Part shown: positions 1 to 6,509 of the stretch, piece by piece
Layout: each line of letters begins with the position of its first letter
Numbering within the stretch: the first letter of the stretch is position 1
Notes under the pieces: generated by a model
The model's input: only the letters and a program-made list of their open reading frames with translations
The model's database searches: none
Told to the model about the DNA's origin: nothing
Assembly (NCBI GenBank): GCA_900771305.1
Contig: CAAGNL010000117.1
Coordinates: 1 to 31,463, forward strand
DNA length: 31,463 nucleotides
Source of the DNA: Kiritimatiellia bacterium
Lineage (GTDB): Bacteria; Verrucomicrobiota; Kiritimatiellia; RFP12; UBA1067
Direction: 5' to 3'
Position numbers and translations under genes: made by a program

Positions 1-19
1 ACGTGTGCTCTTCCGATCT
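1..19. other. Illumina adapter remnant at contig start
   Basis: The bases ACGTGTGCTCTTCCGATCT are identical to the 3' end of the Illumina TruSeq read-2 adapter. This is library sequence that survived trimming, not genomic DNA. The apparent GTG start at base 3 and the first residues MCSSDL of the open frame come from the adapter. The true contig starts at about base 20. Confidence 0.95.
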
Positions 20-20
20 C

Positions 21-461
21 TGGTTGGCGGATCATGCAGAGCCATGGACTGACGATGTGAGGGCCGAGTACAATAAACTCTTTCCGAAGAGGCTTCAGAG
101 GTGGCTGGATGCAGGATACGGGTCTTGCGTTCTCAGGGAAGATGCTATTCGTCGAATCATGGAGGATTGTCTGCGACATTTCTCGGACATACGGTACTCC
201 CTCTATGCCTATGTTGTGATGCCGAATCATGTACATGTGCTCTTTATGCCAGAAGAGGGGTTCGACGGAAGAATGATAGTTCGGAATTGGAAGAGTTATA
301 CGGCAAAGGCCATTGATTTGAAACTCGGACGAGTAGGGACTGTCTGGCAGAAGGAGTCTTATGATCATCTCGTGAGGGATGTCAATGAGTTCAATGCTTG
401 TCGGAACTATATTCGACAAAACAATCCTGCACTCGCTTTTGACGCATATGCGATGATGTAG
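21..461 (+). CDS. REP-associated tyrosine transposase (Y1_Tnp, RAYT), 5' truncated
   Basis: This is a single-strand nuclease of the IS200-like Y1/HUH superfamily. RAYTs act on REP palindromes. The frame is open through the contig edge, so the N-terminus is missing and the first visible codons are adapter. The HUH metal motif is clear in VVMPNHVHVLF (His codons 228-230 and 234-236). The likely nucleophilic Tyr lies in WQKESYDHLVRD (codon 360-362). The segment WLDAGYGSCVLRE is typical of the family, and about 147 genuine residues remain. The gene is noticeably less GC-rich than everything downstream, which suits horizontal origin. Its TAG stop (459-461) lies inside the GTAG foot of the first of three REP palindromes that follow directly. 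This is the classical RAYT-REP arrangement. The family call is firm; current activity is unknown. Confidence 0.88.
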   Translation, partial: WLADHAEPWTDDVRAEYNKLFPKRLQRWLDAGYGSCVLREDAIRRIMEDCLRHFSDIRYSLYAYVVMPNHVHVLFMPEEGFDGRMIVRNWKSYTAKAIDLKLGRVGTVWQKESYDHLVRDVNEFNACRNYIRQNNPALAFDAYAMM

Positions 462-481
462 ACGCGACGGCTCGTCGCGTC
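458..481 (+). repeat. REP palindrome copy 1 with GTAG foot
   Basis: A GTAG tetranucleotide (458-461) is followed by arms ACGCGACG and CGTCGCGT around a GCT loop, with one extra closing base at 481. A GTAG or GGAG foot next to an imperfect palindrome is the known recognition layout for RAYT enzymes. The repeat is part of a perfect 41-bp direct repeat (457-497 and 591-631). It also supplies the stop codon of the RAYT gene. Confidence 0.85.
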
Positions 482-501
482 GCGGTGCCCCGCCTCGTCC
501 T

Positions 502-523
502 CTCCACCGCCCCCCCCGTGGAG
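502..523. repeat. Hairpin between REP copies 1 and 2
   Basis: CTCCAC (502-507) and GTGGAG (518-523) are perfect inverted arms around a C-rich 10-base loop containing a run of eight C. The hairpin sits midway between two oppositely oriented REPs, so the block resembles a BIME-like REP pair with an internal stem. Confidence 0.6.
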
Positions 524-529
524 CCTCCG

Positions 530-553
530 GACGCGACGAGCCGTCGCGTCTAC
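530..553 (-). repeat. REP palindrome copy 2, inverted
   Basis: This is the same palindrome as copy 1 read on the other strand. The arms are ACGCGACG and CGTCGCGT with an AGC loop, and it ends in CTAC (550-553), the complement of the GTAG foot. With copy 1 it forms a head-to-head pair, as in BIMEs. Confidence 0.85.
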
Positions 554-555
554 AA

Positions 556-573
556 TACGGAGTGCACCCCGTA
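556..573. repeat. Small inverted repeat between REP copies 2 and 3
   Basis: TACGG (556-560) and CCGTA (569-573) are complementary and enclose the self-complementary GTGCAC (562-567). It may be part of the REP block or just a chance stem. There is no T-run, so it is unlikely to be a terminator. Confidence 0.35.
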
Positions 574-591
574 CGCCACATGCGCCGACTT

Positions 592-615
592 GTAGACGCG
601 ACGGCTCGTCGCGTC
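592..615 (+). repeat. REP palindrome copy 3 with GTAG foot
   Basis: This copy is in direct orientation to copy 1. GTAG lies at 592-595, followed by the same arms and GCT loop. Identity with copy 1 runs over 41 bp (591-631), including the flank GCGGTGCCCCGCCTCG. Such flank identity suggests recent duplication. It ends a few bases before a strong promoter for the next gene. Confidence 0.85.
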
Positions 616-643
616 GCGGTGCCCCGCCTCGCCCCTGGGACGG

Positions 644-672
644 TTGACATCAAAGTGGGGAATTGCGATAAT
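644..672 (+). promoter_or_regulatory. Sigma-70-type promoter for the dihaem protein gene
   Basis: A perfect -35 box TTGACA (644-649), a 17-base spacer and a -10 box GATAAT (667-672) are visible. The expected transcription start falls at about 679, exactly on an in-frame ATG. The mRNA could therefore be leaderless or start with a very short leader. Confidence 0.6.
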
Positions 673-678
673 AGCGCC

Positions 679-3600
679 ATGAAAGCAACAGTCTGGCATG
701 GTGGCTATAGATTCAGAGGAATGACAGCGACGATCTTGTCCGCTTGGATGATTTCTCCCATAATCGGGGTTCTCGCGGCGCAGCCGCTGGGCGAGGGTGG
801 CGTTGCGGCGAACGGTGGGTGCGTCTTGCAGAAGAACGCGAAGGGGCTCGTGGAGGTGTCGGGCGACTGGGACCGTCTGCCGCCGGCGGATGTCGATCCC
901 GCGCTGGCGAACCTGGACGATCCGCGGACGCGGGCCTGGAGCGGACAGAAGGCTGCGCTTCGTTTCTCGAACGTCTTCATCGACGGTGATACGGTCCGCG
1001 TCGAGTGGAAGGACGCTCTCACCGCCACCAACACGCCGACGCTGCGCGGCGACTCGCACAGTCTGTGGATGGGTCGTGCGCCCGACAAGCCGTCGATCAC
1101 CGAGCCCCGCTTCTACTGGGTGGGCAAGGATCTGCGTCTCTTCAAGGGCGAATCGCCGGATACCGCCGTGCTGCTGCCGGTCTGCGTCATCGAGGACGGC
1201 AATCCCGAGGACGGTTTTGGCGGGTATGTGATCGGGCTCGACGTCGGCGCACGGGGCGAGGCGGCCCGGGCTGTTGTCGCGGACTTCGAGGTCCAGCGCG
1301 AGGCGCAGGGGATTGCGCTGCGGGGCGCGGGCAGGCCGTTCGTCTGGCGCTACGACGGCAACTGGCTGGCGGGCCTTCAGTCCGTGGCTCGGGAGCGTCC
1401 GACGTGGTTCAAGCCCCCGGACGACATGGACGCCGATCTCTGGATCTCCGTGGTGGCGGACTGGATGCAGGACGCGAACAAGTGGAACTGCTCCGCCTAC
1501 GAGTGGCAGGCGTTTCTCGCGGACCGTCTCGCGCGTCGCCGTAGGCTTCTCGCCGACCCGCGTCTCGCGGCGACGCTCGCAAACGGCCTCACCTTCATCA
1601 CGCGCCGCCAGCCAACGTGGAACCACGAGGTGGCGCAGTACTTCGGCTGGCGTCAGGATCCGGGCGGTTCGCTGTATGTGCTCGAGAAACCGGGACGGTC
1701 TCTCAAGACGCGCGACCTGATCGCGGGGCGTCTCCCGAAGGGCAGTTATCTCCAGCCGCGTCTCTCCTACGATGCGAAGAAACTGCTCTTCGCCTTCGTC
1801 GAGACGAATGGCGCGCAGGATCCGTTCGACATGATCAAGGTGAACGAGGAAGACACCAACCACCACTACTACCACCTCTGGGAGATCAACGTCGACGGCA
1901 CGGGGCTGAAGCAGATCACGGACGGCATCTACGAGGACTTCATGCCGGAGTTCCTGCCGGACGGAGACATCGTCTTCATGAGTTCGCGCCGCAAGTCGCA
2001 GAGCCGCTGCTTCTGGTACGGCTACTCGAACCGCTGGCAGGCGTACACGATGTTCCGCATGAAACCGGACGGCACGGACATTCAGCAGCTGTCTTGGAAC
2101 GATGTCGCCGAATGGTTCCCCACGATGAGCAACGACGGTGAGATCCTCTTCGCGCTCTGGGACTACATTGACCGCGACGCCGTGCGCCACCAGAACCTCT
2201 GGAGCATGCGTCCGGACGGCACGAACCCGAAGGCCCTCTGGGGCAACGAGACGACCGATCCGCACTGCACCTTCCAGATGCGGGCGATTCCCGGTTCGCG
2301 CAAGATCGTCGCCATCGCGAGCGCGCACCACGCGGTGACGGGCGGCCCCGTGATCCTCATCGATCCCGCGATCGACGAGAACAGCGAGGAGGCGATCACG
2401 CATGTGACGCCGGGACACTATCCCGAGATCGACATCGCCGGACGTACGGCGCGCTCGAAGATGCCGAATGCGTCCGATCCGCACTACCTGGACAATGACT
2501 GGTACAACTCGCCACATCCGTTTGGCGAGGACCTCTTCCTCGTCGCCTGGAGCCGCGACGATCTCCACTATGAGCCGTCCCGCCGCAATCCCGACGCGGC
2601 GCTCGGGCTCTACGTCCTCTCCTCCACGAAGGAGGGCGGGGTTGTGCGGGAGCTTCTCTATCGCGACGGACGTCTGAGCGCGCAGTGTCCGGAACCGCTC
2701 GAACCGCGGCCGGTGCCGCCGAAGTGGGTGAGCCAGTTCGATCCCGCGCTGCAGGCGGCATGCCAGGGCGAAGTGTTCATCTCCAACGTCCATCGCGGAC
2801 TGAAGACCGTCGCGCCGGGTTCGCTCAAGGAGGTGCGCGTGGTGCAGGTGTTCCCGCGTACGGCGCCGGACCAGTATCTGCCCAACGCGGGCTGCGGCGG
2901 ACACGAGAACACGCGCGCGGTCTTGGGTACGGCGAAGGTCGAGGCGGATGGATCCGCCCGCTTCATCGTGCCGGCGAAGGTGCCGATTCTCTTCCAGGTG
3001 CTGGATGGCGAAGGGCGCGCCTGGCGCACGATGCGCTCCGCGACGTCGCTGATGCCGGGCGAACGCGTCTCCTGCGTGGGGTGCCACGAGCCGAAGCGCG
3101 AGGCGTCGCGTCACGCGGCGACGGTGAGCGAGGCGATGAAGAAGCCGGCGCAGGAGCTGACGGTGCCGCCGGAGGGCGGGCGCCCGTGGGGCTTCGTCGA
3201 GAACGTCCAGCCGATCTTCGACCGCAAGTGCATTTCCTGCCATAGTGGCAATCAGCCGCCGAAGGGCATCAACCTCACGCGCGAGGTCGATCCGCGCTTC
3301 TCGCACGAGACGAAGGTGAAGACGGTGGGACCGCGCCAGTTCTCCGCGCCGTGGACGAAGTCCTACGGGACGCTCGTCTTCACGGAGGAACCGACGGGAC
3401 GCAAGCCGAACAACAAGCAGTTCCAGTGGTACAAGCCGCGCTTCTACGTCGACAAGGCCACGGGCGAGAGGGTCCGCATGATTCCGAATTGGCCCGAGTA
3501 CAACCTCGTGCAGACGACGCCCGAGGGACCGGGCACCAACGCGCTGGGTTCGGGGCTGCTGAAGAAGCTCTCGAAGGGCAAACACGGTCAGATGCTCACC

Positions 3601-3726
3601 GCCGAGGAGAAACGGATGATTTCCACTTGGATCGACCTCAACGCGACGTTCTACGGGTGCTATGAGGAGCCCGATCTTTCAAAGCAGCTGCGCGGCGAGC
3701 CGATTGCCATGCCCGAACGGCAATAA
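679..3726 (+). CDS. Secreted dihaem beta-propeller protein related to hydrazine synthase alpha subunit (HzsA-like)
   Basis: This is a large exported protein of about 1015 residues. From the ATG at 679 it has a basic N-terminus (Lys2, Arg11, Arg13) and then a hydrophobic stretch ending near VLAA, which suits a Sec signal. ATG 721 is an alternative start, but it loses all positive charge and its GAGGA lies directly against the ATG. The middle holds PD40/TolB-like propeller repeats (MKPDGTDIQQLSW, MRPDGTNPKALWG, SYDAKKLLFAF). Two c-type haem motifs follow: CVGCH (residues 799-803) and CISCH (851-855). The C-terminal GKHGQMLTAEEKRMISTWIDLN resembles the tail of HzsA-related proteins, which are common in planctomycetes and relatives. 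Two CxxCH sites imply periplasmic haem attachment and redox function. True hydrazine synthesis is not implied, because no HzsB/C partners are seen. The substrate is unknown. Confidence 0.7.
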   Translation: MKATVWHGGYRFRGMTATILSAWMISPIIGVLAAQPLGEGGVAANGGCVLQKNAKGLVEVSGDWDRLPPADVDPALANLDDPRTRAWSGQKAALRFSNVFIDGDTVRVEWKDALTATNTPTLRGDSHSLWMGRAPDKPSITEPRFYWVGKDLRLFKGESPDTAVLLPVCVIEDGNPEDGFGGYVIGLDVGARGEAARAVVADFEVQREAQGIALRGAGRPFVWRYDGNWLAGLQSVARERPTWFKPPDDMDADLWISVVADWMQDANKWNCSAYEWQAFLADRLARRRRLLADPRLAATLANGLTFITRRQPTWNHEVAQYFGWRQDPGGSLYVLEKPGRSLKTRDLIAGRLPKGSYLQPRLSYDAKKLLFAFVETNGAQDPFDMIKVNEEDTNHHYYHLWEINVDGTGLKQITDGIYEDFMPEFLPDGDIVFMSSRRKSQSRCFWYGYSNRWQAYTMFRMKPDGTDIQQLSWNDVAEWFPTMSNDGEILFALWDYIDRDAVRHQNLWSMRPDGTNPKALWGNETTDPHCTFQMRAIPGSRKIVAIASAHHAVTGGPVILIDPAIDENSEEAITHVTPGHYPEIDIAGRTARSKMPNASDPHYLDNDWYNSPHPFGEDLFLVAWSRDDLHYEPSRRNPDAALGLYVLSSTKEGGVVRELLYRDGRLSAQCPEPLEPRPVPPKWVSQFDPALQAACQGEVFISNVHRGLKTVAPGSLKEVRVVQVFPRTAPDQYLPNAGCGGHENTRAVLGTAKVEADGSARFIVPAKVPILFQVLDGEGRAWRTMRSATSLMPGERVSCVGCHEPKREASRHAATVSEAMKKPAQELTVPPEGGRPWGFVENVQPIFDRKCISCHSGNQPPKGINLTREVDPRFSHETKVKTVGPRQFSAPWTKSYGTLVFTEEPTGRKPNNKQFQWYKPRFYVDKATGERVRMIPNWPEYNLVQTTPEGPGTNALGSGLLKKLSKGKHGQMLTAEEKRMISTWIDLNATFYGCYEEPDLSKQLRGEPIAMPERQ

Positions 3727-3740
3727 GACATCTCCGCAGC

Positions 3741-4949
3741 ATGAAAGTGTGGATCGTCAATCCCTTTGATAACCTGCCGTTGGAGGGAAATCGTCCCCAG
3801 CGGTATTGGTTGCTGGCTCGGGCCTTCGTCCGGGCGGGACATGATGTCACCTTATGGACAAGCGATTTCTCCCACGCGCGGAAGGCGAAGCGCGTGCTGC
3901 GGGGGGTGGATGGCGGGGAACGGAAACAGGGGTGCTGGGGAACACGGTGGTCGAGCGGGGAGACGCCGGACTTCCGCGTCGTCCTCGTGGAGACGCCCGC
4001 CTATCGGGCGAACATCGGCCTGCGGCGCATCTGGTCGCACCGCGTCTTCGCGCGGCGGTGGCGTGAACTGGCAGGGGGCGAACCGCCGCCGGACGTGCTT
4101 GTCACGTCGCTGCCGCCCCTCGCGCTCGGGCAGGCGGCGGGGGCGGCCCGCGCCGCGCGGACGTTCTGGATCGTGGACGTGATGGATGCTTGGCCGGAGA
4201 CGTTCGAGCGCATCGTGCCGCGCGCCCTGCTTGCGCCGCTCCGGGGCGTCGCGCGGCGCATCTACTGCGGCGCGGACGCGGTGACGGCCGTTGCGGAGCG
4301 GTACGTGGAACTGGCGCGAACGTATGGCGCGACGTGTCCGACGCGGGTCTTCCACCACGGGATCGAGCGTGTGGACGCGGCGCCGGCGCCCGTCCGCACG
4401 GACTGTGCGTTCCGCCTCGCCTACGCGGGGAACATGGGCGCGTCCTACGACCTCGCCACGGTCGTCGAGGCGGTGAAGGGGCTGGACGGCGTGGAACTTG
4501 ACCTCGCGGGGAGCGGTCCGGACGAGGCAGCCCTGCGCGCGCGGGCGGCGGGCTGCGCGCGCATCCGTTTCCACGGCTACCTTGGTGACCGGGCGCTCCG
4601 GGAGATGCTCGCCGCCTGCGACGCGGCGGTCATCCCGATGTTCGACGCCTCGTGCGTCGGCGTCCCCTACAAGATCGCCGACTATGCGGCGGCGGGGTTG
4701 CCGATCCTCAACACGCTTCACGGTGAGACGGCGCGGCTCCTTCGGGACTACGGCGCGGGCGTCTCGTACCCGGCGGGCGACGCGGCCGCGCTCCGGCGGG
4801 CGGTGGCGGCGTGGCGCGCATGCGTCCGCACGCCCGCATGGGAACGTCTGCGGGACGGCGCGCGGCGCCTGGCGGTGGCCTTCGACGCGCATGAAGTCTA
4901 CGGCGGCTACGTGGCGTGGGTTGAAGGGCTGCGTGCAAAAAGGGTATAA
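3741..4949 (+). CDS. Glycosyltransferase family 4-type protein
   Basis: A cytoplasmic or peripheral GT-B glycosyltransferase of 402 residues, probably adding a sugar to a surface polysaccharide or LPS precursor. The N-terminal half starts with VWIVNPFDNLPLEGNRPQRY and contains HDVTLWTSDFSH, as in WbuB-like acceptor domains. The C-terminal nucleotide-sugar domain shows YAGNMGASYDLATVVEA, DLAGSGPDE, FHGYLGD and the donor-site region VPYKIADYAAAGLPILNT. The gene starts 14 bases after the preceding stop, without a clear ribosome site, and ends by overlapping the next ATG by one base. This argues for coupling with the nucleotide-sugar dehydratase that follows. The coding sequence is extremely GC-rich, even for this window. 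Donor and acceptor cannot be told from sequence. Confidence 0.85.
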   Translation: MKVWIVNPFDNLPLEGNRPQRYWLLARAFVRAGHDVTLWTSDFSHARKAKRVLRGVDGGERKQGCWGTRWSSGETPDFRVVLVETPAYRANIGLRRIWSHRVFARRWRELAGGEPPPDVLVTSLPPLALGQAAGAARAARTFWIVDVMDAWPETFERIVPRALLAPLRGVARRIYCGADAVTAVAERYVELARTYGATCPTRVFHHGIERVDAAPAPVRTDCAFRLAYAGNMGASYDLATVVEAVKGLDGVELDLAGSGPDEAALRARAAGCARIRFHGYLGDRALREMLAACDAAVIPMFDASCVGVPYKIADYAAAGLPILNTLHGETARLLRDYGAGVSYPAGDAAALRRAVAAWRACVRTPAWERLRDGARRLAVAFDAHEVYGGYVAWVEGLRAKRV

Positions 4950-4950
4950 T
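4921..4950 (+). promoter_or_regulatory. Promoter with -10 box over the preceding stop codon
   Basis: TTGAAG (4921-4926), an 18-base spacer and a consensus TATAAT (4945-4950). The TAA stop of the glycosyltransferase is inside the -10 box. A start about 7 bases downstream would fall at 4957-4958, on the second candidate ATG of the dehydratase gene. Confidence 0.45.
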
Positions 4951-6424
4951 GCGGGCGATGCGAAAACAGTGGATGCTCTTTGTCCTCACGCGGCTCGTGG
5001 GGTTGGTGGCGGATACGGCGCTCATGGGGGCGGCGTATCTCGCCGCGGTCATGCTGCGCTTCGACTTCTGCGAGCCGATGTGGGGCTGGCGCGCGACGGC
5101 GCTCGGCTTCGGGACGGTCTGGCTTGTGCAGATTCTCGCGCTCGTGGTGACGGGGTGCTACCGCCTCCCGTGGCGCCGCACGGGCATGCTGGACGTGCCG
5201 CGCTATCTGGGGGCGTTCGCGCTGGGCGCCGCCGTGCTGACGGGGCTTCGTTGGTATCTGCCCGACCTGAGCCTCGCGCATGTGCGCCCGCCCTATTCGA
5301 TTACACTCATTTCGACGGTGCTTGCGTTCTGTGCGACCGTCGGGGCGCGGCTCCTCTGGCGTCGTTACGCCGAGGCGCGTCGAGACGAGAAGAAGCTGCT
5401 GCGGCGTGGCGAGCGGACGATGGGCGGCGCCGACGTGCTGAATATGCTGCGCGGGAAGACCGTGCTCGTGACAGGGGCGGGCGGGACGATTGGCGGAGAA
5501 CTCGTCCGCCAGGCCGCCTGCAACGGCGCAAGGCGCGTGATTATGGTGGAGCGCTGCGAGAACGCCCTCTACGAGATCGACCGCGAGATGCGGGGCGCCC
5601 GCGTGAACGCGGACTGCGTTCCCGAAATGGCCGACATCGCGGATGAGGCGCGGATGCGCCGCGTGCTGGCGACGTGGAAGCCGCAGATCGTGCTCCACGC
5701 AGCGGCCTACAAGCACGTGCCGATGGTCGAGGCAAACCCTCTGGATGGCCTGCGCAACAACTCGATCGCCACGCGGAAGCTTGGCGAATGGTGCGGCGAG
5801 GCGGGTGTGGAGAAGTTCGTGATGATCTCAACGGACAAGGCCGTGAATCCCGTGAGTGTGATGGGAATGACGAAACGCCTCGCGGAAGTTCTTCTCCTGG
5901 GGCTCAATGCCCCGACGTCCAAGACCGTTTACTCCTGCGTTCGATTCGGAAATGTGCTGGGGTCGAGCGGTAGCGTGGTGCCGTTGTTCCGGGAGCAGAT
6001 CGGCCATCGGGGGCCGGTGACGGTGACGCATCCCGAGATGTGCCGTTATTTCATGAGCGTGGAGGAGGCCGTGGGGCTGGTGCTCGAGACGGCCGTGCAG
6101 GGCAAGAACTGCATCTATACGCTGGACATGGGGAGGCCCGTGCGGATCATGGACCTGGCGGAGGATATGATCCGCCAGGCCGGCTACAAGCCCTACGTGG
6201 ATGTGCCGATCGTCATCACGGGCATCCGCCCGGGCGAAAAGCTCTTCGAGGAGCTCGATGTGAGCGAGAAGAACGCCTACCGGACGGGGCACGCACGGAT
6301 CTTCATCTGCAAGGTTGCGGGACGCGGAGACGACGTCACCGCCGAAGAGGTCGAGACGTTTGCGGCGGGCCAGCCGGACGACGAGACTGTAAGGAGATTC
6401 CTGCGCGACCGAGTCGGCGCGTAG
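4949..6424 (+). CDS. Membrane-bound nucleotide-sugar 4,6-dehydratase/epimerase (CapD/PglF-type), short form
   Basis: An SDR enzyme acting on UDP-linked sugars for surface polysaccharide, 491 residues. The N-terminus has about four membrane segments (roughly residues 12-35, 47-68, 86-104 and 112-131). The catalytic Rossmann domain begins at about residue 170 with VLVTGAGGTIGGEL. It continues with HAAAYKHVPMVEANP, MISTDKAVNPVSVMGMTKR (Met replaces the usual SDR Tyr, as in PglF/CapD) and VRFGNVLGSSGSVVPLF. Full-length relatives carry an extra CoA-binding-like Rossmann domain between the membrane part and the SDR domain. Here the linker is only about 35 residues, so that domain is absent. The start is ATG 4949 (AAAAGGG upstream) or ATG 4958. 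Overlap with the glycosyltransferase suggests one transcription unit. Confidence 0.85.
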   Translation: MRAMRKQWMLFVLTRLVGLVADTALMGAAYLAAVMLRFDFCEPMWGWRATALGFGTVWLVQILALVVTGCYRLPWRRTGMLDVPRYLGAFALGAAVLTGLRWYLPDLSLAHVRPPYSITLISTVLAFCATVGARLLWRRYAEARRDEKKLLRRGERTMGGADVLNMLRGKTVLVTGAGGTIGGELVRQAACNGARRVIMVERCENALYEIDREMRGARVNADCVPEMADIADEARMRRVLATWKPQIVLHAAAYKHVPMVEANPLDGLRNNSIATRKLGEWCGEAGVEKFVMISTDKAVNPVSVMGMTKRLAEVLLLGLNAPTSKTVYSCVRFGNVLGSSGSVVPLFREQIGHRGPVTVTHPEMCRYFMSVEEAVGLVLETAVQGKNCIYTLDMGRPVRIMDLAEDMIRQAGYKPYVDVPIVITGIRPGEKLFEELDVSEKNAYRTGHARIFICKVAGRGDDVTAEEVETFAAGQPDDETVRRFLRDRVGA

Positions 6425-6448
6425 TGTCCGTTCATGCAGGGATTGCCA

Positions 6449-6477
6449 TTGCCCGTTTGGGATAAATCCGCTATACT
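6449..6477 (+). promoter_or_regulatory. Promoter for the DUF1080 gene
   Basis: TTGCCC (6449-6454), a 17-base spacer and TATACT (6472-6477). The predicted start near 6484 leaves a 26-base leader holding the ribosome site AAGGAG (6499-6504) before the ATG at 6510. It is the only plausible promoter in this 85-base gap. Confidence 0.55.
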
Positions 6478-6509
6478 TGACGGAAAACTTCATCACACAA
6501 GGAGTACCT

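Noticed and set aside
550..3585. A minus-strand open frame of about 1011 codons opposite the dihaem protein gene
   Set aside because: It is Arg/His/Leu-rich with no recognisable motif and arises from high-GC codon bias of the + strand gene, which has CxxCH motifs and propeller repeats.
6477..6509. An upstream TTG start for the DUF1080 protein
   Set aside because: The TTG lies in the -10 region of the promoter and would bury the signal peptide; ATG 6510 has a good ribosome site.
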